Shown in pieces: positions 28,233 through 37,351 of a stretch of DNA of 64,000 bases (the stretch's first letter is position 1; each line of letters opens with the position of its first letter). The DNA is from B1 sp034439755. Its GTDB lineage: Bacteria; Bacteroidota; Bacteroidia; UKL13-3. The stretch is from assembly GCA_034439755.1 (NCBI GenBank), contig JAWXAZ010000117.1:15240-79239 (forward strand), read 5' to 3'. The notes beneath the pieces are model-generated. The model was given only the letters and a program-made list of their open reading frames with translations, was not told the DNA's origin and ran no database searches. Made by a program: the position numbers and the translations under genes.

Positions 28233-29972
28233 TTACCTCTCTCCTATTTGTTGGCGCCACATGGCATAATAGAGGCCCTTTTGCGCCAGCAATTCTGCGT
28301 GTTTACCCGTTTCTACCAATTCGCCTTTTTCTAAAACATAGATGCGCGTTGCGTGCATAATGGTTGAAAGCCTGTGTGCAATCATTACCGTTATGTGGTT
28401 TTCGCTGGCACTAATTTGGCGAATGGTTTTGCCAATTTCTTCTTCGGTGATGCTATCTAAGGCCGATGTTGCCTCATCGAAAATTATGAGTTTGGGTTCG
28501 CGCAACAAGGCTCTAGCAATGGACAACCTTTGTTTTTCGCCACCAGAAATTTTTATGCCACCTTCGCCAATTACACTGTTGATGCCATTTTCGCTTCGAG
28601 CCAATAAGTTCTCACAAGAGGCTTGGTGAAGGGCAGTAATAATTTGCACATCGGTGGCACGCGGGTTAACAAACAACATATTTTCTTTGATGGTACCAGA
28701 GAACAATTGCGTGTCTTGGGTAACAAAACCAATTTGGTTTCGCAACACATCAAAATCAATTTTATTCGACTCAATTTGATTGAAAAGCACCTCTCCTACT
28801 TGAGGCTGATAAAGGCCAACTAGCAATTTAACTAAGGTAGTTTTACCGGCACCAGAAGGCCCCACAAAAGCGATGGTTTCGCCACTTTTTGCTGAAAAAC
28901 TTACTTGGTTCAGGGCATGTTGCTTGCCTGTTTTATGGGTAAATGCTACCTCATTGAACCTAATTTCGTTGATAGAATCGATTACATGCGGAGAGGCTGG
29001 CTTTTGTTCAATAGGCTTCTCCATGATGAGTTGAAAATTTTGAAGGGAAGCTTCTGCCTCGCGGTAACTAAGAATAACATTGCCCATTTCTTGCATGGGT
29101 CCAAAAATAAAGAACGAATAAAACTGTAAAGTCATGAGTTGACCTAAAGACATTTGTTCTTTAAAAATCATGTAAAGCAAAAGAAACAAAATACTCTGGC
29201 GCAATAAATTTACGATGGTACCTTGCAAAAAACTGATACTTCTAATGTCTTTCACTTTTTCTAGTTCGAGCTTCAAGATTTTTTGCGTAGAAAGGTTTAA
29301 CCGTTTCATTTCTTGTTGGGTAAGTCCAAGGCTTTTAATTAATTCGATGTTACGCAACGATTCGGTAGTAGAACCTGCGAGCGCCTTTGTTTGCTGTACA
29401 ATTCGTTGTTGCACTACCTTTACTTTTTTAGACAAAATGCTGGTTAATCCGGCCAATAAAAAGCTGGCACCAAAATAAATTACGATGAGCCAAGGTTGAA
29501 CTTGCACGGCATAAATTACCACAAAAATGATACCCACAAAAGAGGTAAAAAAGATATTGATAAAATTAAGGATAAACTTTTCGGAGTCTGTTCTCACCTT
29601 TTGCAATACGTTTAATAACTCGCCACTGCGTTGGTCTTCAAAATCTTGAAACGGCAATTGCAAGGCATGTTTTAGTCCGTCTATATAAACCGCCGCACCA
29701 AATTTTTGAATAATGAGGTTAAGCGTATAATCTTGAAAAGCTTTGGCAATTCGGCTCACCATAGCCACGCCAATAGCAGCCAGAATAAGCAAACCTGCAC
29801 CATAGATAAAAGCATGCTCATTGTAATCTTTGGGACGAGAGGCAAAGCGATCCACCAATTTTCCATAAATATAAGGATCTAGCATAGAAAACAATTGGTT
29901 TACAGAAGCCAATAGCAAGGCCAAACCAACTAGGTTCTTATAATTTTTTAAGTACTTTAACAATATCTTCAT
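28233..29972 (-). CDS. ABC exporter (fused permease-ATPase)
   Basis: A 579-residue half-transporter. Residues 1-320 form an ABC type 1 membrane domain with about six helices. The ATPase follows: Walker A GPSGAGKT at 371-378, signature ISGGEKQRLS, Walker B LIIFDEATSALD and the switch histidine in IAHRLSTI. It is of the MsbA/multidrug type and presumably works as a homodimer; lipid, drug or peptide substrates are all possible. It is the last gene of a six-gene minus-strand run, 6 bp after the RqcH-like gene. Confidence 0.92.
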   Translation of the reverse strand: MKILLKYLKNYKNLVGLALLLASVNQLFSMLDPYIYGKLVDRFASRPKDYNEHAFIYGAGLLILAAIGVAMVSRIAKAFQDYTLNLIIQKFGAAVYIDGLKHALQLPFQDFEDQRSGELLNVLQKVRTDSEKFILNFINIFFTSFVGIIFVVIYAVQVQPWLIVIYFGASFLLAGLTSILSKKVKVVQQRIVQQTKALAGSTTESLRNIELIKSLGLTQQEMKRLNLSTQKILKLELEKVKDIRSISFLQGTIVNLLRQSILFLLLYMIFKEQMSLGQLMTLQFYSFFIFGPMQEMGNVILSYREAEASLQNFQLIMEKPIEQKPASPHVIDSINEIRFNEVAFTHKTGKQHALNQVSFSAKSGETIAFVGPSGAGKTTLVKLLVGLYQPQVGEVLFNQIESNKIDFDVLRNQIGFVTQDTQLFSGTIKENMLFVNPRATDVQIITALHQASCENLLARSENGINSVIGEGGIKISGGEKQRLSIARALLREPKLIIFDEATSALDSITEEEIGKTIRQISASENHITVMIAHRLSTIMHATRIYVLEKGELVETGKHAELLAQKGLYYAMWRQQIGER

Positions 29973-29978
29973 TTACAA

Positions 29979-31403
29979 TTAATTTAAACGTGGTTCAACC
30001 ACCAACAATTCTTCTTTTTCAACAGAAACCTGACCAGGATTTGCCCCTTTAGGCTTTCTAACAAATTTCTTAAAAGTATAAATTACCGGCACCAAAAAAC
30101 TACCAGCGGCCGAAGAATAGTGCGCTGCAATTTGCGCAGCATAAGCAATAACAGGCGCTGGGAAAGGCATTTGGGCTTTGTGTTTTATAATTACATGACT
30201 GCCACTCACCCCTTTGGCATGCAACCACAGATCATCTTTATGGGCAAATTTAAGCGTAAGTTCATCATTATTTTTAGCATTCTTTCCCACATAAATTAAA
30301 TAATCGTGGAGAGAAAATTTTCTAAACTTTTCTTTTAAGGGAGTTTGTTCTTTCAATTTTTCTTCCTTAATCCAAGGTTTTAAAGCCTTTAAATTAACCG
30401 CTTCAGCAATTTGCGCAAAGGTCTTTTCTACTTCACTTAACCTAATTTGGGCTACACTTAATTGTTTATTTTTTAACAATAACTCCTGTTTTCTGTTTTT
30501 TGCTTTTTGATAATAATAGCTGGCATTGTCTGCCGCACTCAAATCTTTTTTAAGGTCTATTGAAATGGGTGTATCTCTATAAAAATCGAAGAGGGTAATT
30601 TGTTTTTCCCCTTTGGGAATAAGGTGCAAGTTTGCCATCAAAATATGACCAATTTCCTCGAAAGGCACTGCAGTTTCGGCCTGTTTAAAAAAATATTCCA
30701 GACCCCTTACCAACCCAGCCTCCCGCTTAAGTTTTTGTTTGTATTGTGACAATAATTTTTGATGTGCCGTACTAAACAAAAACGCTTGCAAATACCGTTT
30801 AGAAAACTCGTTTAAAGCCTCAAAAATAGATTCAGTCTTTAATTTTAAATAGCCATCAATTGGTTCAAACGTAAATAAAACCTTGCCTGCTTCTATTTGC
30901 TCGCTTACAAAAAAATAGCCCTTAAACTGCGGCAGTTCTTGCTGTGAATGGGTTTGCGAAAAATCATTTAATTCAATAAAGCGGTCATTTTCGATGCTGC
31001 TTCTAAAGAGCTGTTTTAAGGCCCCATTTTCATAAAACAACACATTGCTTAATGCTGCGTACATTTTAAAAACCAATATTTGGTCTGAACCAAACACACA
31101 TTGAAAGGAACGGTTATTGGCATGCGCAGATACATGTAAAACGGGCAAGTTGATGGCTTCCTTGAATAATGGAAATACCGCGCCATTGCGTTCTAGGGCA
31201 TATTCGTAGAAGAAAAATAATCCCGTTTTTGCTTCTATGTTTAGCACCAAAGACAATTCTTCCAAGTCTTTTTGAAACACCAAAGTAAGCTCGGTAGATT
31301 GCATGTTTCTATAGGCATCTTTAAGCTTAAAGCCAAGTAATAATTGCTGCATAGCCTCTGCCAGCAAAGGGAACAAGGCTTGATGTTGGTGTAAAGACAA
31401 CAT
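29979..31403 (-). CDS. NFACT-domain protein, RqcH-like
   Basis: A 474-residue protein of the Rqc2/RqcH/FbpA family, which binds stalled 50S-peptidyl-tRNA and adds alanine tails in ribosome quality control. An N-terminal FbpA-like part is followed by a coiled-coil middle (about 280-350). The C-terminal NFACT-R (DUF814) domain is recognised by DDLWLHAKGVSGSHVIIK. The N-terminal catalytic NFACT-N motifs are weaker than in Firmicutes RqcH, as expected for the divergent Bacteroidota branch. It directly abuts the upstream hydrolase gene. Confidence 0.8.
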   Translation of the reverse strand: MLSLHQHQALFPLLAEAMQQLLLGFKLKDAYRNMQSTELTLVFQKDLEELSLVLNIEAKTGLFFFYEYALERNGAVFPLFKEAINLPVLHVSAHANNRSFQCVFGSDQILVFKMYAALSNVLFYENGALKQLFRSSIENDRFIELNDFSQTHSQQELPQFKGYFFVSEQIEAGKVLFTFEPIDGYLKLKTESIFEALNEFSKRYLQAFLFSTAHQKLLSQYKQKLKREAGLVRGLEYFFKQAETAVPFEEIGHILMANLHLIPKGEKQITLFDFYRDTPISIDLKKDLSAADNASYYYQKAKNRKQELLLKNKQLSVAQIRLSEVEKTFAQIAEAVNLKALKPWIKEEKLKEQTPLKEKFRKFSLHDYLIYVGKNAKNNDELTLKFAHKDDLWLHAKGVSGSHVIIKHKAQMPFPAPVIAYAAQIAAHYSSAAGSFLVPVIYTFKKFVRKPKGANPGQVSVEKEELLVVEPRLN

Positions 31404-32165
31404 TTATAAAGAAATTTCTAAGCCGTCGTATGCCAAATGCATGTTTTGAGGCAGTTCATTTTCTACCTCCTCATGAATACCCAATTGGTGACTAATATGC
31501 GTAAAATAGGCCTGTTCTGGTTTAATAAAATTAACAATTTCAACGGCCTCGGCCAAAGTAAAATGAGAGATATGATGTTCGCGGCGCAGGGCATTTAAAA
31601 CCAAAACTTTGCAACCTTTTATCTTTTCCATCTCCACTGGATCTATTTTATTGGCATCTGTGATGTAAACAAAGTCTTTAAAACGAAAACCCAATACAGG
31701 CATTTTGTGGTGATGTACTTTTATGGGCGTAATGGGCAATCCAATTAATTCGAAAGGAGTTAAAGTAATGTTATGAATATTCATTTCTGGCACACCTGGG
31801 TATTTTGGTTCCTCAAAAGCGTAAAAAAATTCGCGCTTTATAGCTTTCTCAACATGTTTATCGCAGTATACATCTACCGCTTTTTTCATCCTAAAATTAA
31901 ATCCACGAATATCATCCAAACCAGATATGTGATCTCTGTGAGCATGCGTAAACAGCAAAGCATCGAGGTGTTTTAAATTGGCCCGCAACATTTGTTCTCT
32001 AAAGTCGGGACCCGAATCGACCACTAAATTTTTGCCTTCATTGCTCACAAGAATACTCGAGCGCAAACGCTTGTCTTTTGGATCAACCGAACTGCAAATT
32101 TCACAATCACAAGCAATAATAGGAACGCCCTGCGAAGTTCCAGAACCTAAAAACCTTATATTCAT
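31404..32165 (-). CDS. PhnP-like metallo-beta-lactamase-fold hydrolase
   Basis: A 253-residue metal-dependent hydrolase. The metal site is THAHRDH (H74, H76, D78, H79), with later histidines in VHHHKMPVLGF and THISHQLG. The N-terminal C19, C21, C24 cluster (ACDCEIC) is the extra zinc site of PhnP-type phosphodiesterases. The family acts on cyclic phosphates such as 5-phosphoribosyl-1,2-cyclic phosphate. No other phosphonate-degradation genes are nearby, so the role here may be general phosphodiester cleanup. It is in tandem with the RqcH-like gene without a gap. Confidence 0.88.
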   Translation of the reverse strand: MNIRFLGSGTSQGVPIIACDCEICSSVDPKDKRLRSSILVSNEGKNLVVDSGPDFREQMLRANLKHLDALLFTHAHRDHISGLDDIRGFNFRMKKAVDVYCDKHVEKAIKREFFYAFEEPKYPGVPEMNIHNITLTPFELIGLPITPIKVHHHKMPVLGFRFKDFVYITDANKIDPVEMEKIKGCKVLVLNALRREHHISHFTLAEAVEIVNFIKPEQAYFTHISHQLGIHEEVENELPQNMHLAYDGLEISL

Positions 32166-32243
32166 TTCCTTAACTAATTTGCACCACCACCCTCTTTGGG
32201 TTAAGCTGTTTATTGGGCTCCAAAGCTAAATCATTTTTGCGAC

Positions 32244-33665
32244 TTAACTCATTGTCCCAACCGGTGCAAAGAAACATATAAACCATGGAAAAAAATAAAT
32301 AACCGTACCCGTAGGCATTTGCCCTAAGATTTGATTGCCATAACTTGCCACCACAATTCCAAAATAACCACAAGTAAGCGCAATCATTTTCTGCTTTATA
32401 TCTGGGTCTCGCAGCTGAAAGACCTTGATGCACGCAATAATGAGCACAATAATAAGCGTAAGCAAATGAATGGTTAAACCCACCACACCTGTTTCCACCC
32501 AAATTTTAACATACCAACTATCTAAGGCCACTTCGGAAAGAAAACTTCCTGGACTAAATCGGGCTCCCCAACTTCCGCCTGAACCAATACCACCGCCGAG
32601 GGGACGTGTTGCCAGGTAAACCGCTAATTTCTTTTGATTTTCTATTCTAACTTGTAGCGATGCATCGTTTGGATCTAGTCCCGTTCGCATGCGGTGAATT
32701 TGATAATTTCCATCGCCCACATGGGTAAATTTTAGCAAGGCAAACAACAATCCACCCACGATGGCACCCGTTAATAAGATGCGGAAATTTCCAATTAAGA
32801 ACAGGTACAAAAAGCCACCCGCTGCAAGCACAAATAATGGTCCGCGACTACCAGAAAGCGCATAACCCCAAAAGCACATGGCCGTAATTATCCAATAAAT
32901 ATATTTTTGCTTTTTGCTGTAGGGCCCCAAAGCCAATAAGAAGGCTGCAAGGGCGGTATGCGCCATGGCCGCACCAAATTGACCTGCATCGCTATAAAAA
33001 GAAAATATCCTTAATCGCCCTTGAATTTCATGGGTAATTTTTCCACCATCGTCTAACCATTTTCGTTCTCCGGTGGTTACGCCAAAAAGATCCATTTTAA
33101 AACCGTAAAGGGCAGAAATAACACTCCATATTAACCAAATTTTGATTACTTGGTCCATATCTTCCTTTTTATTCATGAGAATAAGAATGAGCGGAATTAT
33201 TTGGATGAGGTATAATGATACGCCACGAACTGCGTAGAACCAAGCTTCCTTGCTTCTTGCTTCTGGGTTTACCACTTGAATTAAGGTGTATAAAAACCAT
33301 ACCAACATGATAAAGAAAATGGGGTTATTTATTTTTTTAGCATCTTCCTTTGTTACTTTAAAAATGGTGGCAACAATGGTTAAAATGAGCAAGGCATCAA
33401 TAACCAAACCCCAGGGCACATCGCCAGGCACATAACGGCCTAAACCATTTGCAAGAAAACTAAAATGTAAAATTGAAATTAGGCCTATTTTAGGGTCTTT
33501 AAAAACAAGAATTAAAAATCCTAAAACAAAGGGGATAGCGATATAAGCACCAGCCGCAACTATTTTTCCTTTTCCAATGGTAAAACCCAAAATAAGCGCA
33601 ATGAGCAAAAAGCCTAAAAAGGCAATTAACTCTCCTAAAAATTTATTTGATTTTACATCTGCCAA
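32244..33665 (-). CDS. O-antigen ligase/Wzy-type polymerase
   Basis: A 473-residue membrane protein with about ten to twelve hydrophobic segments and a large periplasmic loop carrying RIENQKKLAVYLATRPLGGGIGSGG, typical of the O-antigen ligase (Wzy/WaaL) family. It joins or polymerises glycan units on the periplasmic face of the inner membrane. It lies 15 bp behind the chain-length-determinant gene, forming the core of an exopolysaccharide operon with that gene and the TolC-like gene. Confidence 0.82.
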   Translation of the reverse strand: MADVKSNKFLGELIAFLGFLLIALILGFTIGKGKIVAAGAYIAIPFVLGFLILVFKDPKIGLISILHFSFLANGLGRYVPGDVPWGLVIDALLILTIVATIFKVTKEDAKKINNPIFFIMLVWFLYTLIQVVNPEARSKEAWFYAVRGVSLYLIQIIPLILILMNKKEDMDQVIKIWLIWSVISALYGFKMDLFGVTTGERKWLDDGGKITHEIQGRLRIFSFYSDAGQFGAAMAHTALAAFLLALGPYSKKQKYIYWIITAMCFWGYALSGSRGPLFVLAAGGFLYLFLIGNFRILLTGAIVGGLLFALLKFTHVGDGNYQIHRMRTGLDPNDASLQVRIENQKKLAVYLATRPLGGGIGSGGSWGARFSPGSFLSEVALDSWYVKIWVETGVVGLTIHLLTLIIVLIIACIKVFQLRDPDIKQKMIALTCGYFGIVVASYGNQILGQMPTGTVIYFFPWFICFFAPVGTMS

Positions 33666-33680
33666 TTGAAAATATATCTA

Positions 33681-35891
33681 TCAATATTGCTCGCCACCTA
33701 ACAAACTCTTTATTTTTCTTCTGAAGAAAGACCTGCGTTTTGGTATTTCTCCATAAATAGACTCTAATAAATCTGGCACTACATGATTGAGAATCACACT
33801 GGTTTTACCTTGCGATAATTTCATATAATTTTTGAGCTGAAATTGATCGGCATTGGTCCAAGATTTTGCAGCATGCACCACCAGAATAGAATAGTGTGCT
33901 TGTTCAATTAAATTGGCCGGTAGCGGGTATTTATTAAGGGCAGGAATTTCAAGTACATTATAAGAAACATCCTCTAAATTTTCTTGTTCCCCTTCTTGCG
34001 TTTTAATAAAATCTTGAATGCCGTTGTAGTCTATAATTCCATCGTTTACTGCGTAAGAATATTCTATTAATTTAGGATTATCTGGGTCTAAAAATTTACC
34101 AAAATTCTCGCTGGTTTCTGGGTGTAGGTAAAGCACTTTTTTTCTGATGCGACTTAATTTGTTGACCAAGCTCTCGGCAACAAAAGATTTTCCTTCGTGG
34201 CCTTTGGTACTAAAGACAATTATGAGGTAACTTTTGGCCAGCGGATCTACCAATTTTAAATCAATAAATAAGGTATTAATAATTTGTTGAAGCAAGCTGG
34301 TATAAACTTCTTTTATTCTTATTCCCTTTTCGTTTAATTTAGTGAGTTCTGGCAAGGCACTTAAGAGGGGCAATCCCACTAACTTTTCTACCTTTTCTGG
34401 CGATTGTATGGATTTATTTAGGAGGGCTGAACCAACCAAAAAGGAGAGCAATAAAACAAAACCTGCCAAGAAAGAAACCATAATTAACAATCCACGCTTA
34501 GATGGCAGGGGTTGTAGTGGGAAGAAAGGATTATCAACTATTTTAAGCTGGTTGCTCATTTGCAGACTTTGCTGTCTAAGGCGCGCTAGGTTGAGACCAT
34601 GTAAAACAGATAAATATTGTTTTTCTTGCACACTTACTTCACGTTCTAACCTGTTCATGTTTGAGCCCAATGGTGCAAATTCTTTATAGATGCCATCGTA
34701 TTGTTTTATACGTTGGTCGTACACCATTAACCTACCTTTAGATTCTTCTAATTCTACCACCTTGGTTAACCATTCTGTAAGCAAAGAATTTTGCGGCACC
34801 CATTCAATTGAATTGTTAAATTCGTAATAATCGCGGGCTTTTTCGCTTAAATTTTCTTTAATTTTTGTAGCTTGTTTTTGAAGTTCAAAAATAGAATTGG
34901 CATCATATTTATAAATCTGCGCGTTGGTAATTTTATAATTTACATTAGAAAGATCTTGTCTAAGTTTAACTAATTCATCGTTTGCAGCAACAAAGTCGTT
35001 GTAGTTCGACATCTTTTCTTCGATGCGCTTAATGGCAGTTTGCGCTGCCTCAAACTTCATTTTTTCTTTATAGTATTCTGTAGACAAATCTTCTTTAGAT
35101 TCTGCCACAAATTTAGATTGCTCGTTGTAGTTGATGATGCGGTTGTTTACGCCAAAATCTAATAAGCGATTTTCCGATTTTTGAAGCAGGGTAAAAGCTT
35201 CTTTTAGTTGATCTTCAAAATATTTTACCACATTATTGGTTTCAGAACCTTTGATGTTTTTGTATCTTGAAGAAAAAGCTTCGATTAAAAATTTGAGTGT
35301 GTTTAAACATACCCCGGCATCGTCTGCTTTATACCCAAGTTCGAGCATGTCTGAGGTTGACTTGCGCATTACGGTTAAACTACCCAATATTTTGCTTGTG
35401 GCGTAGGGGCTAGAAGCATCTGTTAACAGATATTGAATTGTATTTTTATTGCTGCTATCTTTAATACTATAAAGGCGATTTACTGTTTTATTGAAATTAC
35501 CAGGTACAATTAACTTGGCAATTTCGGAATCGCTTAATAATTTATGTAAATCATTGAAGCGCTTTTCATCTAAAATGTTTGGATCGTGCTCTTTTAACAA
35601 TAAATGTTGGGCCAATAATTTAATACAAACTTCCTCAATGGTTTCGCGTGCTTTAACGGTAGTAATAAGGTTATCAAAGGCATTGTTTACTTTAAAATAA
35701 TCTACTTTTTCATCGCCATCATCGGTAATGCTGTAACCACTGGCCAAGCCTGTATAAACGGTTGCCGACGATTGATATTCCTTTGGTATATTACGGGTTA
35801 AATAAAATACTACACCAGCAAGCATCAACGGAAAGAGGACAAGCCATTTAAGGTTCTTAAATATTATTCTAAAAAATCCGATTAATGTCAT
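33681..35891 (-). CDS. Wzz/Wzc-like polysaccharide chain-length protein
   Basis: A 736-residue inner-membrane protein. One membrane helix lies near residues 15-32 and another near 475-495. Between them is a long periplasmic coiled-coil region (Wzz type). After the second helix a cytoplasmic BY-kinase-like domain shows a Walker A IIVFSTKGHEGKSFVAE. The second Walker motif has lost its acidic DxD form (VLYLHPETSE), and the C-terminal tail has no tyrosine cluster, only a last-residue tyrosine. It is therefore likely a copolymerase with a reduced ATPase rather than an active tyrosine kinase. Its start abuts the stop of the TolC-like gene. Confidence 0.82.
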   Translation of the reverse strand: MTLIGFFRIIFKNLKWLVLFPLMLAGVVFYLTRNIPKEYQSSATVYTGLASGYSITDDGDEKVDYFKVNNAFDNLITTVKARETIEEVCIKLLAQHLLLKEHDPNILDEKRFNDLHKLLSDSEIAKLIVPGNFNKTVNRLYSIKDSSNKNTIQYLLTDASSPYATSKILGSLTVMRKSTSDMLELGYKADDAGVCLNTLKFLIEAFSSRYKNIKGSETNNVVKYFEDQLKEAFTLLQKSENRLLDFGVNNRIINYNEQSKFVAESKEDLSTEYYKEKMKFEAAQTAIKRIEEKMSNYNDFVAANDELVKLRQDLSNVNYKITNAQIYKYDANSIFELQKQATKIKENLSEKARDYYEFNNSIEWVPQNSLLTEWLTKVVELEESKGRLMVYDQRIKQYDGIYKEFAPLGSNMNRLEREVSVQEKQYLSVLHGLNLARLRQQSLQMSNQLKIVDNPFFPLQPLPSKRGLLIMVSFLAGFVLLLSFLVGSALLNKSIQSPEKVEKLVGLPLLSALPELTKLNEKGIRIKEVYTSLLQQIINTLFIDLKLVDPLAKSYLIIVFSTKGHEGKSFVAESLVNKLSRIRKKVLYLHPETSENFGKFLDPDNPKLIEYSYAVNDGIIDYNGIQDFIKTQEGEQENLEDVSYNVLEIPALNKYPLPANLIEQAHYSILVVHAAKSWTNADQFQLKNYMKLSQGKTSVILNHVVPDLLESIYGEIPKRRSFFRRKIKSLLGGEQY

Positions 35892-36716
35892 TTAATAAAT
35901 CCTATTTGTTTTACGACGAAGGGAATTAAGCTTAACACCCACAAGCGTTTCGAGTTGATAGTAATAAACCATAAAATCTCTTCTAGATAACTCAAGATTT
36001 GATTCTGCAATGGTTAAAATATTTTTTAGTCGAGAAAGTTCGGAAGGATGAATTTTCCCTCTACGCATTTCTACATTGGCAATTTCTACAGACAGGGTAG
36101 CGCTTTCAACATCTTGTTGCCTTACCTTCATTACTTTTTGGGAGGCAATAAGGTTAAAAAAATCATTTATAACCCTTCTTTTTAAATCGAGTTCGGCATC
36201 GGCTCTTTTGTATTTGGCCATTTTCTCTTCTGCCTTCAATTGCTTCATTCGATTTGGGCGGCCAAAAACCTCTGTCATGGGCAAGGTAATATTTGCGCCG
36301 AACCGATAACCCACACCAAGCGAATTATTTAAGACAGCGCCATCGGCGTTTAAGGTATTAAGATTGGTTTGGTTTCCATAGGTATAGTTGGCAAAACCGG
36401 TAACACCGTTTAGCCAAAGATAGCGGGTGTATTTAGTATTATAGCGGGCTCTGTCCATAGAGGCATCTTCGAACATCAATGCTGGCGAGAATCGTATGGC
36501 ATAACCCAAAATGGTATCCAAGGGCTGAATTTGGCGGCCAATATCGTCGTTTAAATCAAATAAAATGGTATCAATAGGCATAGATGATAAGGGCACCATA
36601 GCATTTCCATTCCAAACCATAGAGTCCTTTTTGGGTTGTGCAAAAGCAGGCAAAACCATGGCAATGCAAGATGCAAAAAGCAAGGATTTTAATATGTTTT
36701 TATACTTTGGCTTCAA
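35892..36716 (-). CDS. Short TolC-like outer-membrane protein
   Basis: A 274-residue exported protein with a signal peptide (SLLFASCIAMVLPAFA). The helical region DAELDLKRRVINDFFNLIASQKVMKVR and SELSRLKNILTIAESNLELSRRDFMVYYYQLETLVG match the TolC/outer-membrane efflux helical repeat. Full TolC proteins have two such repeats in about 420-480 residues; this one has about one. It heads the exopolysaccharide operon and may act as the outer-membrane export component, perhaps as a higher oligomer. It could also be a truncated member. Confidence 0.7.
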   Translation of the reverse strand: MKPKYKNILKSLLFASCIAMVLPAFAQPKKDSMVWNGNAMVPLSSMPIDTILFDLNDDIGRQIQPLDTILGYAIRFSPALMFEDASMDRARYNTKYTRYLWLNGVTGFANYTYGNQTNLNTLNADGAVLNNSLGVGYRFGANITLPMTEVFGRPNRMKQLKAEEKMAKYKRADAELDLKRRVINDFFNLIASQKVMKVRQQDVESATLSVEIANVEMRRGKIHPSELSRLKNILTIAESNLELSRRDFMVYYYQLETLVGVKLNSLRRKTNRIY

Positions 36717-36744
36717 GGTTCAATTATTAAAAGGTTACCTGATT

Positions 36745-36752
36745 CAAAAATA
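36745..36752 (-). promoter_or_regulatory. -7 element for the exopolysaccharide operon
   Basis: On the minus strand TATTTTTG (exact TAnnTTTG), 28 bp upstream of the TolC-like start. No convincing -33 motif was seen. Confidence 0.5.
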
Positions 36753-36832
36753 TAGGTATTAAAAACTAAAAACTGCTTGATTCCCACAGCCTAATTAGTT
36801 CATTGTATTTTATTATATACATAAAAAATTTA

Positions 36833-36840
36833 TACATTTG
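36833..36840 (+). promoter_or_regulatory. -7 element for the Spy-like gene
   Basis: TACATTTG (exact TAnnTTTG), 56 bp before the ATG at 36896. This leaves a leader of about 50 bases. The -33 region is not clear. Confidence 0.5.
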
Positions 36841-36895
36841 ATTAAACCTAAATGAAATTTTGCATCTAATTAAAACAATTTAAACCCTTAAACTT

Positions 36896-37297
36896 ATGAA
36901 AAAGATGAAAAAACAATTTGCCTTGCTACTCTTATTTATTGCCTTTATTAGTTTTGAAAATTTGTTGGCTCAGCCCGCAAAAATGCAGCAAAATGGGGAG
37001 AGAAATGAGGCCATGAAAAAGAAATCGGAGGAGCTTAAAGGCAAGTTAAACCTATCTGAGCCGCAGGCTGCTAAGTACGATGAAATTTTGAAAAGAAACC
37101 GAAACGAGGCTAAGACAAAAATGATGGCTTTGCCAGAAAATGCCGAACCAAAAGAAAGAAGAACCATAATGGAACAGTCGCTGAAGAATGCCGATTTAGA
37201 AATAATGGAAATTTTGGATACCGAGCAACAAACTATTTATAAGGCCGAAAAGGATAAGATGAAGGAAGAGGTGAAAACGAAACGGAAGAAAAAATAA
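36896..37297 (+). CDS. Spy/CpxP-like periplasmic protein
   Basis: A 133-residue exported protein with a signal peptide ending near ENLLAQ. The mature part is almost wholly alpha-helical and charged: KLNLSEPQAAKYDEILKRNR, then EILDTEQQTIYKAEKDKMKEEV. This matches the LxxxQ-type repeats of Spy/CpxP-like chaperone or stress proteins common in Bacteroidota. It probably shields unfolded periplasmic proteins. It is a single gene with its own -7 element. Confidence 0.7.
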   Translation: MKKMKKQFALLLLFIAFISFENLLAQPAKMQQNGERNEAMKKKSEELKGKLNLSEPQAAKYDEILKRNRNEAKTKMMALPENAEPKERRTIMEQSLKNADLEIMEILDTEQQTIYKAEKDKMKEEVKTKRKKK

Positions 37298-37351
37298 TTA
37301 GCGGTGCTTTCTTGAAACTTTTGCGGGTAGGCTTTTTTATTATATTGCAAC

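Noticed and set aside
32170..32502. Extra minus-strand gene after the O-antigen ligase
   Set aside because: It overlaps the ligase gene in another frame, and its composition is that of a shadow frame.
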